Notes: a model not told the origin generated them from the letters alone. A stretch of DNA of 64,000 nucleotides from GW2011-AR15 sp964428335 (GCA_964428335.1 CAYRXW010000007.1:1-64000); one strand, 5' to 3'; shown: positions 51,961-60,780, counted from the stretch's first letter. Program-made: numbers and translations.

Positions 51961-52602
51961 ATGGAATTTAGGCCTGAAATGAAGTTTATCCTTGCTGCAA
52001 TAGCTCTGGGATTTCTTTTCATCTCTGTCTCTTATATTGCGCATATCAATTCAGATTTCCTGGCAGCTTATATCAGGGATGATTTCAGGGGAGTATTATT
52101 CTATCTTGCAGTGCTTGTCATATCAGCAGTGATTGCTCCAGTGGATGTCTTATTCCTTATGCCCATCGCAACTTCAACATGGGGCTGGCAGCTTGCGGGG
52201 TTATATAGCTTAATCGGGTGGACACTAGGTTCAGCAGTTGTCTTTTTCCTGACAAGGAGATTTGGGGTGCCTCTCATTAAGAAGAGTTCGGTTCTTCAGA
52301 AAATCTATAGATACGAAAAGATGATGCCGCAGAAAAACATTTTTTTTGGCATAATCTCGTTAAGGATTGCATTTCCAATTGACCTTATCAGCTATGCAAT
52401 AGGGCTTTTTACAAACATAAAATTTCTTCCATTCTTTTTTGCTACATTGATTGGATTTATTCCAATGGCTTTTTTCATGGCATTTTTAGGCAGCCTTCCT
52501 GTTTTTATGCAGGTGGTGGGGCTTTTGATATTTACAGTCATTGCTTATATAAGCATCACTGCAAAATATAAGAAATTAGAAAACCTTTCTAAAAAAAATT
52601 GA
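51961..52602 (+). CDS. VTT/DedA-type membrane protein
   Basis: 213 residues with about six hydrophobic segments. It carries the VTT pattern: a Pro-rich re-entrant region (VIAPVDVLFLMP), GWTLGSAVVFFLTRRFG, and LRIAFPIDLISYAIG. Members are linked to lipid scrambling or membrane homeostasis. TTTATATACTAAAA at about 51929-51942 is the promoter. Convergent with metK. Confidence 0.8.
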   Translation: MEFRPEMKFILAAIALGFLFISVSYIAHINSDFLAAYIRDDFRGVLFYLAVLVISAVIAPVDVLFLMPIATSTWGWQLAGLYSLIGWTLGSAVVFFLTRRFGVPLIKKSSVLQKIYRYEKMMPQKNIFFGIISLRIAFPIDLISYAIGLFTNIKFLPFFFATLIGFIPMAFFMAFLGSLPVFMQVVGLLIFTVIAYISITAKYKKLENLSKKN

Positions 52603-52617
52603 TTTAATTAAAAAAAA

Positions 52618-53784
52618 TTATATTCCTGCAAGCTTCCTTAGTTCATCTGCCTTATCTGTATATTCCCATGTGAAATCAGGATCTTCCCTTCCAAAGTGGC
52701 CGTATGCTGCTGTCTTGAGGTATATCGGTCTTAACAACTTTAATTTCTCGATTATCTTTGCAGGCCTAAAATCAAATGATTTCCTAACAATATCTACAAT
52801 CTTTTCCTCAGGTATCTTGTTTGAACCAAATGTCTCGACCATGACAGATACAGGCTGTGCGACTCCAATACAATATGCAACCTGTATTTCACATACATCA
52901 GCAAGGCCTGCAGCAACAATATTTTTTGCGACATATCTTCCAAAGTATGCTCCACTCCTGTCAACTTTTGAAGGGTCCTTTGATGAGAAGCATCCTCCAC
53001 CATGCCTTCCGACTCCGCCATATGTATCAACAATTATTTTTCTTCCAGTGCAGCCTTTATCTCCTACAGGTCCACCTATGACGAATTTTCCTGTGCCATT
53101 TACATGAATTATTGTCTTATCATCCATCAGGTTTCCGCAGATAGGTTTTATTACCTGTTTTATGATGTCGCTTCTTATCTGCTCTAAGCTTACATCAGGG
53201 TCATGTTGCGCAGCAATAACTACAGTATGGACTCTTTTTGGTTCCCCATTGACATATTCAATTGTCACCTGGCTCTTTCCATCTGGTCTTAAATATCCAA
53301 GTGTCTTTGTTTTTCTTACTTCAGCCAACCTGAATGCAAGCTTATGGGCAAGCATGATAGGCATCGGCATCAGTTCCGGTGTTTCTTTTGTTGCAAAGCC
53401 AAACATCATTCCCTGGTCTCCTGCTCCCTGTTCTTTTTCAACGCCACTGTCAACTCCCTGCGCGATATCAGGGCTCTGCTTAGAGATATTTACCCATACT
53501 CCTATTGCATCTGCATCAAAGCCGTATTCAGGCTTATTGTATCCGATGTTTCTTACAACTTCCCTAACAACTTCCTGTATCTCTACATAGGTTGTCGTTG
53601 TCACTTCCCCGCCTACCATGATTGAGCCTGTCTTTGTGAAGCATTCAGCAGCAATCCTTGCATGAGGATCCTCTTTGATTATTGCGTCGACGATTGCGTC
53701 AGATACCTGGTCGCATATCTTGTCAGGGTGCCCTTCTGTGACACTCTCAGATGTGAACAAAAAATTTCCTTTTCTTCCGATCAT
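52618..53784 (-). CDS. metK: S-adenosylmethionine synthetase, bacterial/eukaryotic type
   Basis: 388 residues from the ATG at 53784, with GGGAGG 10 nt upstream; the longer frame is rejected. Makes SAM from methionine and ATP. GHPDKICDQVSDAI, GAGDQGMMFGFA, GRKIIVDTYGG and GGCFSSKDPSKVDRS are the bacterial/eukaryotic MetK motifs, not those of the distinct archaeal MAT family, indicating horizontal acquisition. The usual GGGAFSGKDP appears as GGGCFSSKDP. Divergent from an XRE-CBS regulator. Confidence 0.95.
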   Translation of the reverse strand: MIGRKGNFLFTSESVTEGHPDKICDQVSDAIVDAIIKEDPHARIAAECFTKTGSIMVGGEVTTTTYVEIQEVVREVVRNIGYNKPEYGFDADAIGVWVNISKQSPDIAQGVDSGVEKEQGAGDQGMMFGFATKETPELMPMPIMLAHKLAFRLAEVRKTKTLGYLRPDGKSQVTIEYVNGEPKRVHTVVIAAQHDPDVSLEQIRSDIIKQVIKPICGNLMDDKTIIHVNGTGKFVIGGPVGDKGCTGRKIIVDTYGGVGRHGGGCFSSKDPSKVDRSGAYFGRYVAKNIVAAGLADVCEIQVAYCIGVAQPVSVMVETFGSNKIPEEKIVDIVRKSFDFRPAKIIEKLKLLRPIYLKTAAYGHFGREDPDFTWEYTDKADELRKLAGI

Positions 53785-53857
53785 TTTATTTTTCCTCCCT
53801 TGATTATTATTTATATTGGTGTTCTTTAAGATTGTTCTTAAATATTCCTGAAACAAT

Positions 53858-53908
53858 TATTCTTATAGGAATAAAACATCTATGTTAATTAGTATTCCTT
53901 AAGGAATA
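53858..53908 (+). promoter_or_regulatory. Two 16-bp palindromic operators before the XRE-CBS gene
   Basis: TATTCCTTAAGGAATA at 53893-53908 is a perfect palindrome directly before the TTTATAAATA box (53911-53920). TATTCTTATAGGAATA at 53858-53873 is the same with a few mismatches. Centres are 35 bp apart. They lie between metK and the regulator, so both could be controlled. Confidence 0.65.
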
Positions 53909-53935
53909 AATTTATAAATAAATTATTACTGATAA

Positions 53936-54478
53936 ATGTTTATGGAACTTTCTGAGATAAAGATATTAAGGAAAAAGCTGGGATTGACACAGCACGACCT
54001 TGCAATCAAGGCAAATGTCTCACAGTCTCTGATTGCAAAAATAGAGACAGGGATGATTGATCCGAGCTATTCAAACGCTAGGAAACTCATAGAGACTTTA
54101 GCTTCTATGGAAAAATCGAATGAAAAATCCGCAAAGCAGATAATGCATAAGAAGATAATTTCTGCAGATGCAAAAGATACACTGAAGGATGCAATACTGA
54201 TTATGAGAAAAAACAGCATCTCCCAGATTCCGGTCATGGATAATCGGAAGATTATAGGACACATATCAGAATCGCTTCTGCTGGATAAGATAATTGAGGG
54301 AGATACAAGCTCATTTGTGAAGGACGTCATGCTTACTGCCCCGCCTATCCTTCCTCCTGATACTAAGCAGAGCGTGATTGCAAATCTATTAAAACATTTC
54401 CCACTGGTTTTGATAGAGGAGAAGGGAGATCTTATTGGGATTATAACAAAAGCGGATTTACTAAGGGTTTATGAATGA
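53936..54478 (+). CDS. XRE-type HTH regulator with two CBS domains
   Basis: 180 residues (ATG 53936, or 53942 two codons later). HTH at about 6-55 (LRKKLGLTQHDLAIKANVSQ), then a CBS pair at about 65-180 (DAILIMRKNSISQIPVMD, GHISESLL, GIITKADLL). CBS domains bind adenosyl compounds, including SAM in some families. Position opposite metK makes SAM a reasonable ligand guess. Palindromes in front of its TATA box suggest autoregulation. Confidence 0.9.
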   Translation: MFMELSEIKILRKKLGLTQHDLAIKANVSQSLIAKIETGMIDPSYSNARKLIETLASMEKSNEKSAKQIMHKKIISADAKDTLKDAILIMRKNSISQIPVMDNRKIIGHISESLLLDKIIEGDTSSFVKDVMLTAPPILPPDTKQSVIANLLKHFPLVLIEEKGDLIGIITKADLLRVYE

Positions 54479-54505
54479 TTTTTTATAATCTATTATTACT
54501 TCTAA

Positions 54506-55222
54506 TCAGCTGAATTTTTTAAGCAGTTCTTTTACCTTTCCAAACCTTAGTATCTTATCTGCAGAAACAAATACTTCAAAGTCTTTTATCTCATCCAGGA
54601 ACGGGCTTAGAAGCTTTTGGTTTAGTATGTCGCTTCCTTCAGTGACTGTATTGAATGAAGGTGTTACAATTACAGTTTTATCTTTGTATTTTCCTCTTAG
54701 GAAACACTTGAATTTTTCAATTCTTCCGCTCTCCCTGATGCCTAATGCAGGATGCTCGTGCCCTATTATCACAGTTTTTGATAATTTGAAATCTTCATCT
54801 TCAGGTATCTTATGGCCGTGACATATGTAGATTTTATCAGCTGCATAATAATCAGCTAGTTTTATGTTTCTTTTTTTTGATATTGGTTCAAGTATTGTGT
54901 CATGGTTCCCTTTTATTAATACCACTTCAGCTTTTTTTCCCAGGTAATCAAGAAGATAAAGAACATTATTCCATTCTGTCCTGCTTATCTCGCCGAATTC
55001 ATGTTTTATGTCGCCATTTATTATTATTATCTTAGGGCAGCATTTTTCAATCATTTCATCAAGCTTTTTTAGCATGTCTGAGAACTGGAACCTTGGAATC
55101 AACAAGCCTTTTTTATTCAGGGATTCCTCATAACCTATCTGGGTGTCTGAGATTACAAGGATTTTCTCTTTTTTTAAGAATACGCCCAGGCCAACAGCTT
55201 CTATTCCTTTGATTAGTTCCAT
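54506..55222 (-). CDS. Calcineurin-like metallophosphoesterase
   Basis: 238 residues with the five metallophosphoesterase blocks: SDTQIGYE (Gln where DxH is usual), GDIKHEFG, KGNHD, CHGH and GHEHP. It resembles the archaeal YfcE-like or ligase-associated phosphoesterase group. The Asp-x-Gln first motif is retained in some archaeal members, so activity is likely. Substrate unknown (nucleotides or nucleic acid ends are common). Confidence 0.88.
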   Translation of the reverse strand: MELIKGIEAVGLGVFLKKEKILVISDTQIGYEESLNKKGLLIPRFQFSDMLKKLDEMIEKCCPKIIIINGDIKHEFGEISRTEWNNVLYLLDYLGKKAEVVLIKGNHDTILEPISKKRNIKLADYYAADKIYICHGHKIPEDEDFKLSKTVIIGHEHPALGIRESGRIEKFKCFLRGKYKDKTVIVTPSFNTVTEGSDILNQKLLSPFLDEIKDFEVFVSADKILRFGKVKELLKKFS

Positions 55223-55255
55223 ATGAGAAAAGAATCTGCCTTGATTTAATTAGTT

Positions 55256-55510
55256 TTACAAATAAAGCCTAGGTTTCCAAAGGAATGAGACAATAAGGTA
55301 AAATCCGCCTATAAGGCTGCCAAAACCGCAGATATCTGCAAGTAAAGTCCCTGGAAGTGGAAAATATGTCTTTCCAAAAAGCTTCATCACATAAAGGCCT
55401 CCTGCTAATAGGAAAAAAATTCCCAAAAAGAACTGGCCTGGCAAGTGGAAGTGGCTGCTGTGCATGCCTCCTCCGCCATGAGGTCTTGGTGCCGGTCTAT
55501 GTCCAAACAT
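55256..55510 (-). CDS. Small membrane protein, His/Gly-rich N-terminus
   Basis: 84 residues. N-terminal HRPAPRPHGGGGMHSSHFH segment, then two membrane helices (about 27-45 and 55-77). The His cluster could bind metal. A TTTTTATACTC box lies upstream. Located downstream of the 55555-56376 gene's 3' end on the same strand, but with its own promoter. No family recognised. Confidence 0.6.
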   Translation of the reverse strand: MFGHRPAPRPHGGGGMHSSHFHLPGQFFLGIFFLLAGGLYVMKLFGKTYFPLPGTLLADICGFGSLIGGFYLIVSFLWKPRLYL

Positions 55511-55554
55511 AAAAATTTCAAGGAAGCCAGAGTATAAAAATATTTCTATAAAAA

Positions 55555-56376
55555 TTAAGTTCCCATAATCCTAAGTCTTTGTCCATGATTGTACAAATGG
55601 TGGCTAAACCAGTTTCTTATCGGATTTAAAAAACTGTCAACATAGCTTGTAAATGTCATCCCTGCATTCCTTGTGAGATTATCTGTTAAACCAAAAATAT
55701 TATTTGCTAATCCTGTAGGACTGTTTGGGTTGTTTCCATGTCCTGCTGTATACGGATCATTATTGAATCTTAATGTCATTCTTGTATTTATTTCATCAAA
55801 TTGTCTGTTATATTCTGCATTTATGCTGTTCCAATTCTGTCTGAATGTGTTTCCAACATGGGCGTTATAATTTGGTATGTTACCATTTCCATTTAATGCA
55901 TCAGCGAGATATTCAGCACCATGAAGCAGTCCAGTAGCTGCTTGTCTAACTGTCCATGTTGCTCCAAGATAAGCTGTTTCTGTAACATCCTGTATAAGTC
56001 CAGCACCAGTTCTTAATAAAGATACACCCGTTTCAGCTGAATTTGTGACAAGCTGTCCGATAAAATGATTGAAATTTGCTCTATAATCTCTGTTAAACAC
56101 ATAAGGTGCTGCTGCGATAGTTACAGCTGCTGCAATAGGCATTGCAACTGCAGTGACTGCAGCTGCTCCAATTGCTCCGACAGCAGTTGCTGCTGAATAT
56201 GCAGCATAGACCATTATTCCTGTGCTTGCTACAGCGGTAGTCACAGATGTTGCTGCTGCTGTAAGCGTTCCTAAAATATCATCAATTGTCGACTGCCTGT
56301 TATTGTTTCTATTCTTGAAATCAGGGATGGATAATTGATTGGATACATAATCTGTGAATTGCCTGAATAGGTTCAT
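55555..56376 (-). CDS. Hypothetical protein with Ala-rich hydrophobic segment
   Basis: 273 residues. Residues about 33-93 are an Ala/Val/Thr-rich hydrophobic block, long enough for two membrane passes; the rest is polar with many Asn, Phe and Arg. Divergent from the operon starting at 56522 across a 145-bp promoter region, and with similar Ala-rich character, so it may belong to the same system. Unknown family. Confidence 0.6.
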   Translation of the reverse strand: MNLFRQFTDYVSNQLSIPDFKNRNNNRQSTIDDILGTLTAAATSVTTAVASTGIMVYAAYSAATAVGAIGAAAVTAVAMPIAAAVTIAAAPYVFNRDYRANFNHFIGQLVTNSAETGVSLLRTGAGLIQDVTETAYLGATWTVRQAATGLLHGAEYLADALNGNGNIPNYNAHVGNTFRQNWNSINAEYNRQFDEINTRMTLRFNNDPYTAGHGNNPNSPTGLANNIFGLTDNLTRNAGMTFTSYVDSFLNPIRNWFSHHLYNHGQRLRIMGT

Positions 56377-56521
56377 AACACTGTTAAAACAGTTTTACTA
56401 TATAAATCTTTTGTTTTTTTAATTACTTCACAATGGTAACACAATCGCTTTGATAGGTTTATTTCTTTGTTTAACCTCTATAGAAAGGTTTAAATAGCTC
56501 CAACACGATTAAAAAAGCATA

Positions 56522-56773
56522 ATGCGCAGGAATAAGATAGCTATAATTAGTATTTTTTCCCTTGTTTTACTTCCTGTTGTGTTTGCGCAGATCAATTCAG
56601 CAACCTATGCAGGATTAGACCAGATCTGGGCAATCTTTGATTACTTTGTCAGTTACCTTCCCGCTAGCACTTTAGCAGCTACTTACTACAAGACTATCTT
56701 ATGGTTTTTGCTTTGGGCCTTAATCAGGAAATTGGTTGACAATTTACCGATGTTCAAGGGTGAGCACCATTAG
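56522..56773 (+). CDS. Small secreted/membrane protein, first gene of an unknown operon
   Basis: 83 residues. Signal peptide about 1-22 (ends VFA), a short external segment (NSATYAGLDQIWAIFDYF), then a second hydrophobic helix (about 57-72, TILWFLLWALI). GGTTTAAATAGC at about 56487-56498 is the promoter, giving a leaderless start. The next gene overlaps its 3' end. Shape resembles small pilin-like or channel-forming subunits, but no motif supports a specific call. Confidence 0.65.
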   Translation: MRRNKIAIISIFSLVLLPVVFAQINSATYAGLDQIWAIFDYFVSYLPASTLAATYYKTILWFLLWALIRKLVDNLPMFKGEHH

Positions 56774-57632
56774 CGGCGGAGCAGCAGCTGGACCGACGAT
56801 GGATGACAAGCTTAAGCAAGTCATATCTATAGCACTTTCATTGCTAATGGTAGTGATGCTGCCAAACAATACAGTTATTGCTGTTGTTGAAGCTTATAGT
56901 GGCGTCTTTTTGATATTATTGGTAGCTTTGATTCCTTTAGGTTTACTAGCTTTAACTGCAAATGTCAAGGAGCAATGGCTAAAAGGCTTAATCTTTATGC
57001 TTGCTGGAATGGTCTTAGGACTTATGACTGGTTTGGTTTCCAGAAGCGGCAGAAATTCAAGCTTTACAACAATCACTTTTCCGATTCTTGGATTAATCTC
57101 GGGATTGCTGATTTTTATTGGTCTTATAATGTTATTAAGTGCAGGAGTAAAAGCAGGTGCATCAGCAGTTAATGCAATGAGAGGGGGAGCGCATCCAGCA
57201 CATCATGGACCAGCGCCAACTCTGACTGCGCCAGCAACAGTTGATCCTACACCAGCAACAGTTACACCTGCAGATCCAAGATTTGGACAAATAAGTAATA
57301 TAATTACAGCCGTTGGCAACTTAAAAATGCTTATTGATAATTTACATGCGCAGGCAGGTCAGGATGTATCAAATGCGCATGCTTCATTAGCAGATCCTTC
57401 TCTGAGAAATACTTCATTTGCAACAAATTATACAACACTTATGGGGCAGATAAGGGCGCAAACAACTAGGGTTAATACTGCATTTACAGCTTATACAACT
57501 ACAGCAGGACCAAGAAGTGCAGCATCAAGAGCAGATTTTACTTCAAACTATGCAAGGTATATGACTAATATGGGGCAGTTATCTTCATATAATAAACAAT
57601 ATTCAGATGCATTGGCATCGTTGGCACACTAA
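56760..57632 (+). CDS. Membrane protein with Ala/Thr-rich C-terminal domain, second gene of the operon
   Basis: 290 residues if started at GTG 56760 (the next start would be ATG 56799). Four hydrophobic helices lie between about residues 22 and 130 (ISIALSLLMVVML, VFLILLVALIPLGLLAL, GLIFMLAGMVLGLM, LGLISGLLIFIGLIMLL). A Pro/Ala/Thr/His linker follows, then a helical Ala-rich domain. The GTG overlaps the previous stop by 14 nt. ATG of the coiled-coil gene follows 2 nt after its stop. Function unknown. Confidence 0.65.
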   Translation: MSTISGGAAAGPTMDDKLKQVISIALSLLMVVMLPNNTVIAVVEAYSGVFLILLVALIPLGLLALTANVKEQWLKGLIFMLAGMVLGLMTGLVSRSGRNSSFTTITFPILGLISGLLIFIGLIMLLSAGVKAGASAVNAMRGGAHPAHHGPAPTLTAPATVDPTPATVTPADPRFGQISNIITAVGNLKMLIDNLHAQAGQDVSNAHASLADPSLRNTSFATNYTTLMGQIRAQTTRVNTAFTAYTTTAGPRSAASRADFTSNYARYMTNMGQLSSYNKQYSDALASLAH

Positions 57633-57633
57633 A

Positions 57634-58914
57634 ATGAGCGGCGGAACTACAACACATGCGGAAGGAGGACACAAGGTTACTAAGGAGCAAGTTATTGCTC
57701 ATATTCAGCAGCAGCACCATGCAGTTGAACAATTTGCTGAGTTCATAAAACACCAAGTAGAACACGAAATTCCTGAAATATTAGCACATATGAATGAGGA
57801 GGGTGCAAATGCTGACCCTGAAACAGCAAGACAGATTGCAGATTTAACGCATGAAAATGAGCAACTTCGTAGTCAGGTCAATCATGATACTACAGGCGTT
57901 AATAGGAATGATGAACAGATACATCAGGATTTTGAAAGATTAAAAACTGAAATTAAAACAATGCTTGCTAATAAGCAAGTTATGCCTACACTTGTTGAAG
58001 AAGCTTTAGCACATCTTCGTATGATAAAGCAAGCACTGACAAATATAGGGGCTGAGTTAACAAACAAATCAGCAGCTTATGATACTATTATACAAAATTA
58101 TAATTCTGAATCGAACCAAATAAATGAACTAATAAGATATATTAAAGAAGACATTTATGACCTTGTAAAAGACGATAATTCTTTAGCTGAAAAATTTATT
58201 GAGAAAATAAGTGCGTTAAATGGTGCAGATCAGCAGATTTTAGTGAATTTACATAAGATTGAGGCTTTACAAAAACTTGTTGATAGATTACAGGATGATA
58301 TTACTAATGATAATTTATTAGGTACACAAGAATTTGCAAGAATGAAAAGTGAATTTAAATTTTTAGAAAAATTAAAAGAAAACTTTTCAGAGTTTGAAAC
58401 CAACTTTAACAACATAGGAGATTCACATGAAAATAATGAGGTTGTTTATTTAGTAAGGACTGCGAAAGGAAGAATTTCAGCCTTAAAGACTTTAATTAAT
58501 GAAGGAAATTTAATGGTTTATAGGGAAAATAGGTTAAGTTGGAAAGATGAAGTACAAGAACACATACTATTAAAGAAGAATGTTAAGCAAAATCAGGAAA
58601 TTTTTAAAAAAGTAGATTCCAGTTTAAAATATGCTGAAAAAGTAAAGCAAGGAGATATTAAATCCATAAGGTATTTTAGATCAGCTTTGAGTAGTTTAAT
58701 AAAATTATTGGAGAGAGAAAGTGATGAACTTGTAAGGCTTGAAAAGATAATACCTAAATTAAAGACACCTATGCAAGCTGTTGCAGCAAAATGCAAAGAA
58801 ATAATTAGTGCTGTTTCAAGAGAAAGCCACGATGATCCAGGGCTAGAGCAAATTTTAGGTTTAATCTCAGAAAAAATTACTGGGGAAGTAGTTCAAGGAG
58901 AAGTGAACGAATAG
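57634..58914 (+). CDS. Long coiled-coil protein, third gene of the operon
   Basis: 426 residues from the ATG at 57634 (MSGGTTTHAEGGH). Nearly the whole length is predicted helical coiled coil (for example QIADLTHENEQLRSQV, KSEFKFLEKLKENFSEFE) with no catalytic motif. The first residues resemble the start of the preceding protein (SGG, His-rich). Probably a cytoplasmic scaffold working with the two membrane proteins encoded before it. Confidence 0.7.
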   Translation: MSGGTTTHAEGGHKVTKEQVIAHIQQQHHAVEQFAEFIKHQVEHEIPEILAHMNEEGANADPETARQIADLTHENEQLRSQVNHDTTGVNRNDEQIHQDFERLKTEIKTMLANKQVMPTLVEEALAHLRMIKQALTNIGAELTNKSAAYDTIIQNYNSESNQINELIRYIKEDIYDLVKDDNSLAEKFIEKISALNGADQQILVNLHKIEALQKLVDRLQDDITNDNLLGTQEFARMKSEFKFLEKLKENFSEFETNFNNIGDSHENNEVVYLVRTAKGRISALKTLINEGNLMVYRENRLSWKDEVQEHILLKKNVKQNQEIFKKVDSSLKYAEKVKQGDIKSIRYFRSALSSLIKLLERESDELVRLEKIIPKLKTPMQAVAAKCKEIISAVSRESHDDPGLEQILGLISEKITGEVVQGEVNE

Positions 58915-58943
58915 ATTATATTTTCAATCAGAGGTCATTAATT

Positions 58944-59651
58944 ATGGAAATAAAACTTGATAAAAAACCAACTAAAGTAAAGATTATAGAAGGCTTTCCC
59001 GGCTTTGGGTTAATTGGGACAATTACTACTGAATTTTTAATTGAGCATCTGAACGCTGAGAAGATAGGGACCTTTGAATTTGAGGAGCTTCCTGCAACTG
59101 TTGCAATACATAATGAAAAGCTGGTCGATCCTATGGGAATCTTTTATGACAAGAAATATGGGCTTGTGATACTTCATACAATACTTAATGCTGCAGGGAT
59201 GGAATGGAAGCTTTCTAAAGAGATAACTAAAATGGCTGGCGATTTGAACGCAACTGAAATCATAAGTATTGAAGGTGTTTCAAGCCCACAAGTCAGTGAA
59301 TCACAAAAAGTCTTCTTTTATGCTAACGAAGAAAAGAAAAAAGAACTATTAAAAAAACAAGGTCTTTTGCCATTAAAAGAGTCAATAATTGTCGGTGTTT
59401 CTGGAGCTTTGATGCTTAGGTCAAAATTGCCATTCACCTGCCTTCTTGCAGAGACAAGGGCTGATATGCCTGACAGCAAAGCAGCATCAAACATAATTAA
59501 GGCGCTGGATGAATATCTCGGCCTTGAAGTGGATTATAAGCCACTGTTGAAGCAGGCCACTGAATTTGAAGGTAAGTTCAAGAACATATTAAAACAAAGT
59601 GCAAGCACAACAAAGCAGGCTGATATGAAAAAGATGAGCTATCTAGGTTAG
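58944..59651 (+). CDS. PAC2-family proteasome assembly chaperone
   Basis: 235 residues. The PAC2 opening IIEGFPGFGLIGTITTEFL is clear, followed by the alternating strands and helices of the family (TVAIHNEKLVDPMGIFYDK, LLAETRADMPD). Archaeal PAC2 proteins associate with proteasome assembly. AGAGGTCATTAATT precedes the ATG. It may be read through from the coiled-coil operon 29 nt upstream. The C-terminus is polar and probably flexible. Confidence 0.85.
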   Translation: MEIKLDKKPTKVKIIEGFPGFGLIGTITTEFLIEHLNAEKIGTFEFEELPATVAIHNEKLVDPMGIFYDKKYGLVILHTILNAAGMEWKLSKEITKMAGDLNATEIISIEGVSSPQVSESQKVFFYANEEKKKELLKKQGLLPLKESIIVGVSGALMLRSKLPFTCLLAETRADMPDSKAASNIIKALDEYLGLEVDYKPLLKQATEFEGKFKNILKQSASTTKQADMKKMSYLG

Positions 59652-59700
59652 GTATATTTTTTTTATATGTTCTTTAGTTTTTTTTTTTGAAAACTTTTTA

Positions 59701-59717
59701 TTTGGAGTCGCAATATC
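59701..59717 (+). repeat. 17-bp sequence shared with 11011-11027
   Basis: Start of the RNA candidate, identical to a 17-bp stretch between convergent genes at 11 kb. Both copies follow a T-rich tract. Confidence 0.5.
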
Positions 59718-59934
59718 TCACAGGAATATAGATTCATGCGACAGTGGAATGTTTTAATCTAGCAAAGTGGTTTGTTTTTATGGAACGTGGATGAATCCTC
59801 ATCGGATGAGGAAGATGTGTTTGCATCCATGAGATAATGTTTCTAGTGTAACTATTGCCCTAGAAAGATAGATTTAAGGAAGCTTCGAGACATCGATGTC
59901 CGCATTGCCTTTGTACAGCAGATGGAGCGGACTC
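59704..59934 (+). ncRNA. Candidate structured non-coding RNA
   Basis: In a 350-bp gap with no ORF, at least four stable hairpins follow one another: GTCGCA/TGCGAC (59707-59742), CCTCAT/ATGAGG (59797-59811, inside an outer GGATG/CATCC helix), TTTCTAG/CTAGAAA (59840-59866), and GTCCGC/GCGGAC (59898-59932). An alternative pairing GAGTC (59705-59709) with GACTC (59930-59934) would close the whole molecule. A TATA-like TTTTTTATATG lies at about 59659-59669. Not SRP, RNase P or 5S as far as I can see. The strand is inferred from the upstream TATA. Confidence 0.5.
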
Positions 59935-60001
59935 TAAAAAGGTTAGTTCACTCAAATTTTTCATGACAAAAAATAATACTAATAAAAACAAGAAATAAAA
60001 A

Positions 60002-60487
60002 CTAATAATTAGGTGTGTTCTCGTTTATCTCCTCATTATCCCTTCTGATGACTTTGACAGCATCTAGTTTCACTGTTATAGGGATTGGGACTGCTGCGTC
60101 CAAAAGTTCAACGACAACTTCTTCCTTCAGCTTGTCTACTCTCATGATTTTGGCCTTTTCCCTCTTGAATGGGCCTGAGATGATTTCAGCGATATCATTC
60201 TTCTGGATATTGACTTCTTTCTTGACCTGCTCAAGCATGTGCTCAATCTCCTTATATTCTACAACTTTAGGTAAAACTCCCCTTGCATAAGGTATTCCAA
60301 ATGCTGCCTGCTCAGCATCGCTCCTTGTCAATGCTTCTACAAAGATATATCCTCTCATGCCATGAGGCCTGACTACAGAATAAACTTCAAGCTTCTTCTT
60401 CTGCGCATTGCTGAAAAGGAAATCCATTACCTGATCTTCCCTGTTTGCTGTTGTCCTTATTCCAAATATTGTTGAATTCTGTTCCAT
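60002..60487 (-). CDS. spt5: Transcription elongation factor Spt5 (NusG family)
   Basis: 161 residues. NGN domain at about 1-90 (FGIRTTANREDQVMDF, SVVRPHGMRGYIFVEA) and a KOW domain at the end (ISGPFKREKAKIMRV). It binds the RNA polymerase clamp and couples transcription to translation. The ATG at 60487 overlaps the secE stop, the conserved archaeal secE-spt5 arrangement. Confidence 0.95.
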   Translation of the reverse strand: MEQNSTIFGIRTTANREDQVMDFLFSNAQKKKLEVYSVVRPHGMRGYIFVEALTRSDAEQAAFGIPYARGVLPKVVEYKEIEHMLEQVKKEVNIQKNDIAEIISGPFKREKAKIMRVDKLKEEVVVELLDAAVPIPITVKLDAVKVIRRDNEEINENTPNY

Positions 60488-60654
60488 TATACAAGCATCT
60501 CCCTGATTAAAAACAACATAAACCCAATGAAACCTATAAGCAAAACGCCTATTCCTGAAATCTTTAGTATTGTCTTGAATTCGTTTGAATCAGGCCTTTT
60601 TGTAACTCTTAGTACTCTTTTGCATTCTTCAATGAAGGTTTTTAATTTTTGCAT
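60487..60654 (-). CDS. secE: Preprotein translocase subunit SecE (Sec61 gamma)
   Basis: 55 residues from the ATG at 60654 (MQKLKTFIEECKRVLRVTKRP). The amphipathic helix followed by one membrane helix (ISGIGVLLIGFIGFMLFLI) is the SecE fold. The longer frame is rejected because the TTTATAAAC promoter box lies within it. Co-transcribed with spt5, with one-codon overlap. Confidence 0.93.
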   Translation of the reverse strand: MQKLKTFIEECKRVLRVTKRPDSNEFKTILKISGIGVLLIGFIGFMLFLIREMLV

Positions 60655-60780
60655 ATCGGTATAAAGCAAAAACCACAAGTTTATAAACCTTACCAAAAGA
60701 AAACCAGGTTTCCTCCTTAATTACATCAAATAAGCCAAAAGTATAAAAACCCTCAAAAATATTCCAGAGATGATAACTAA

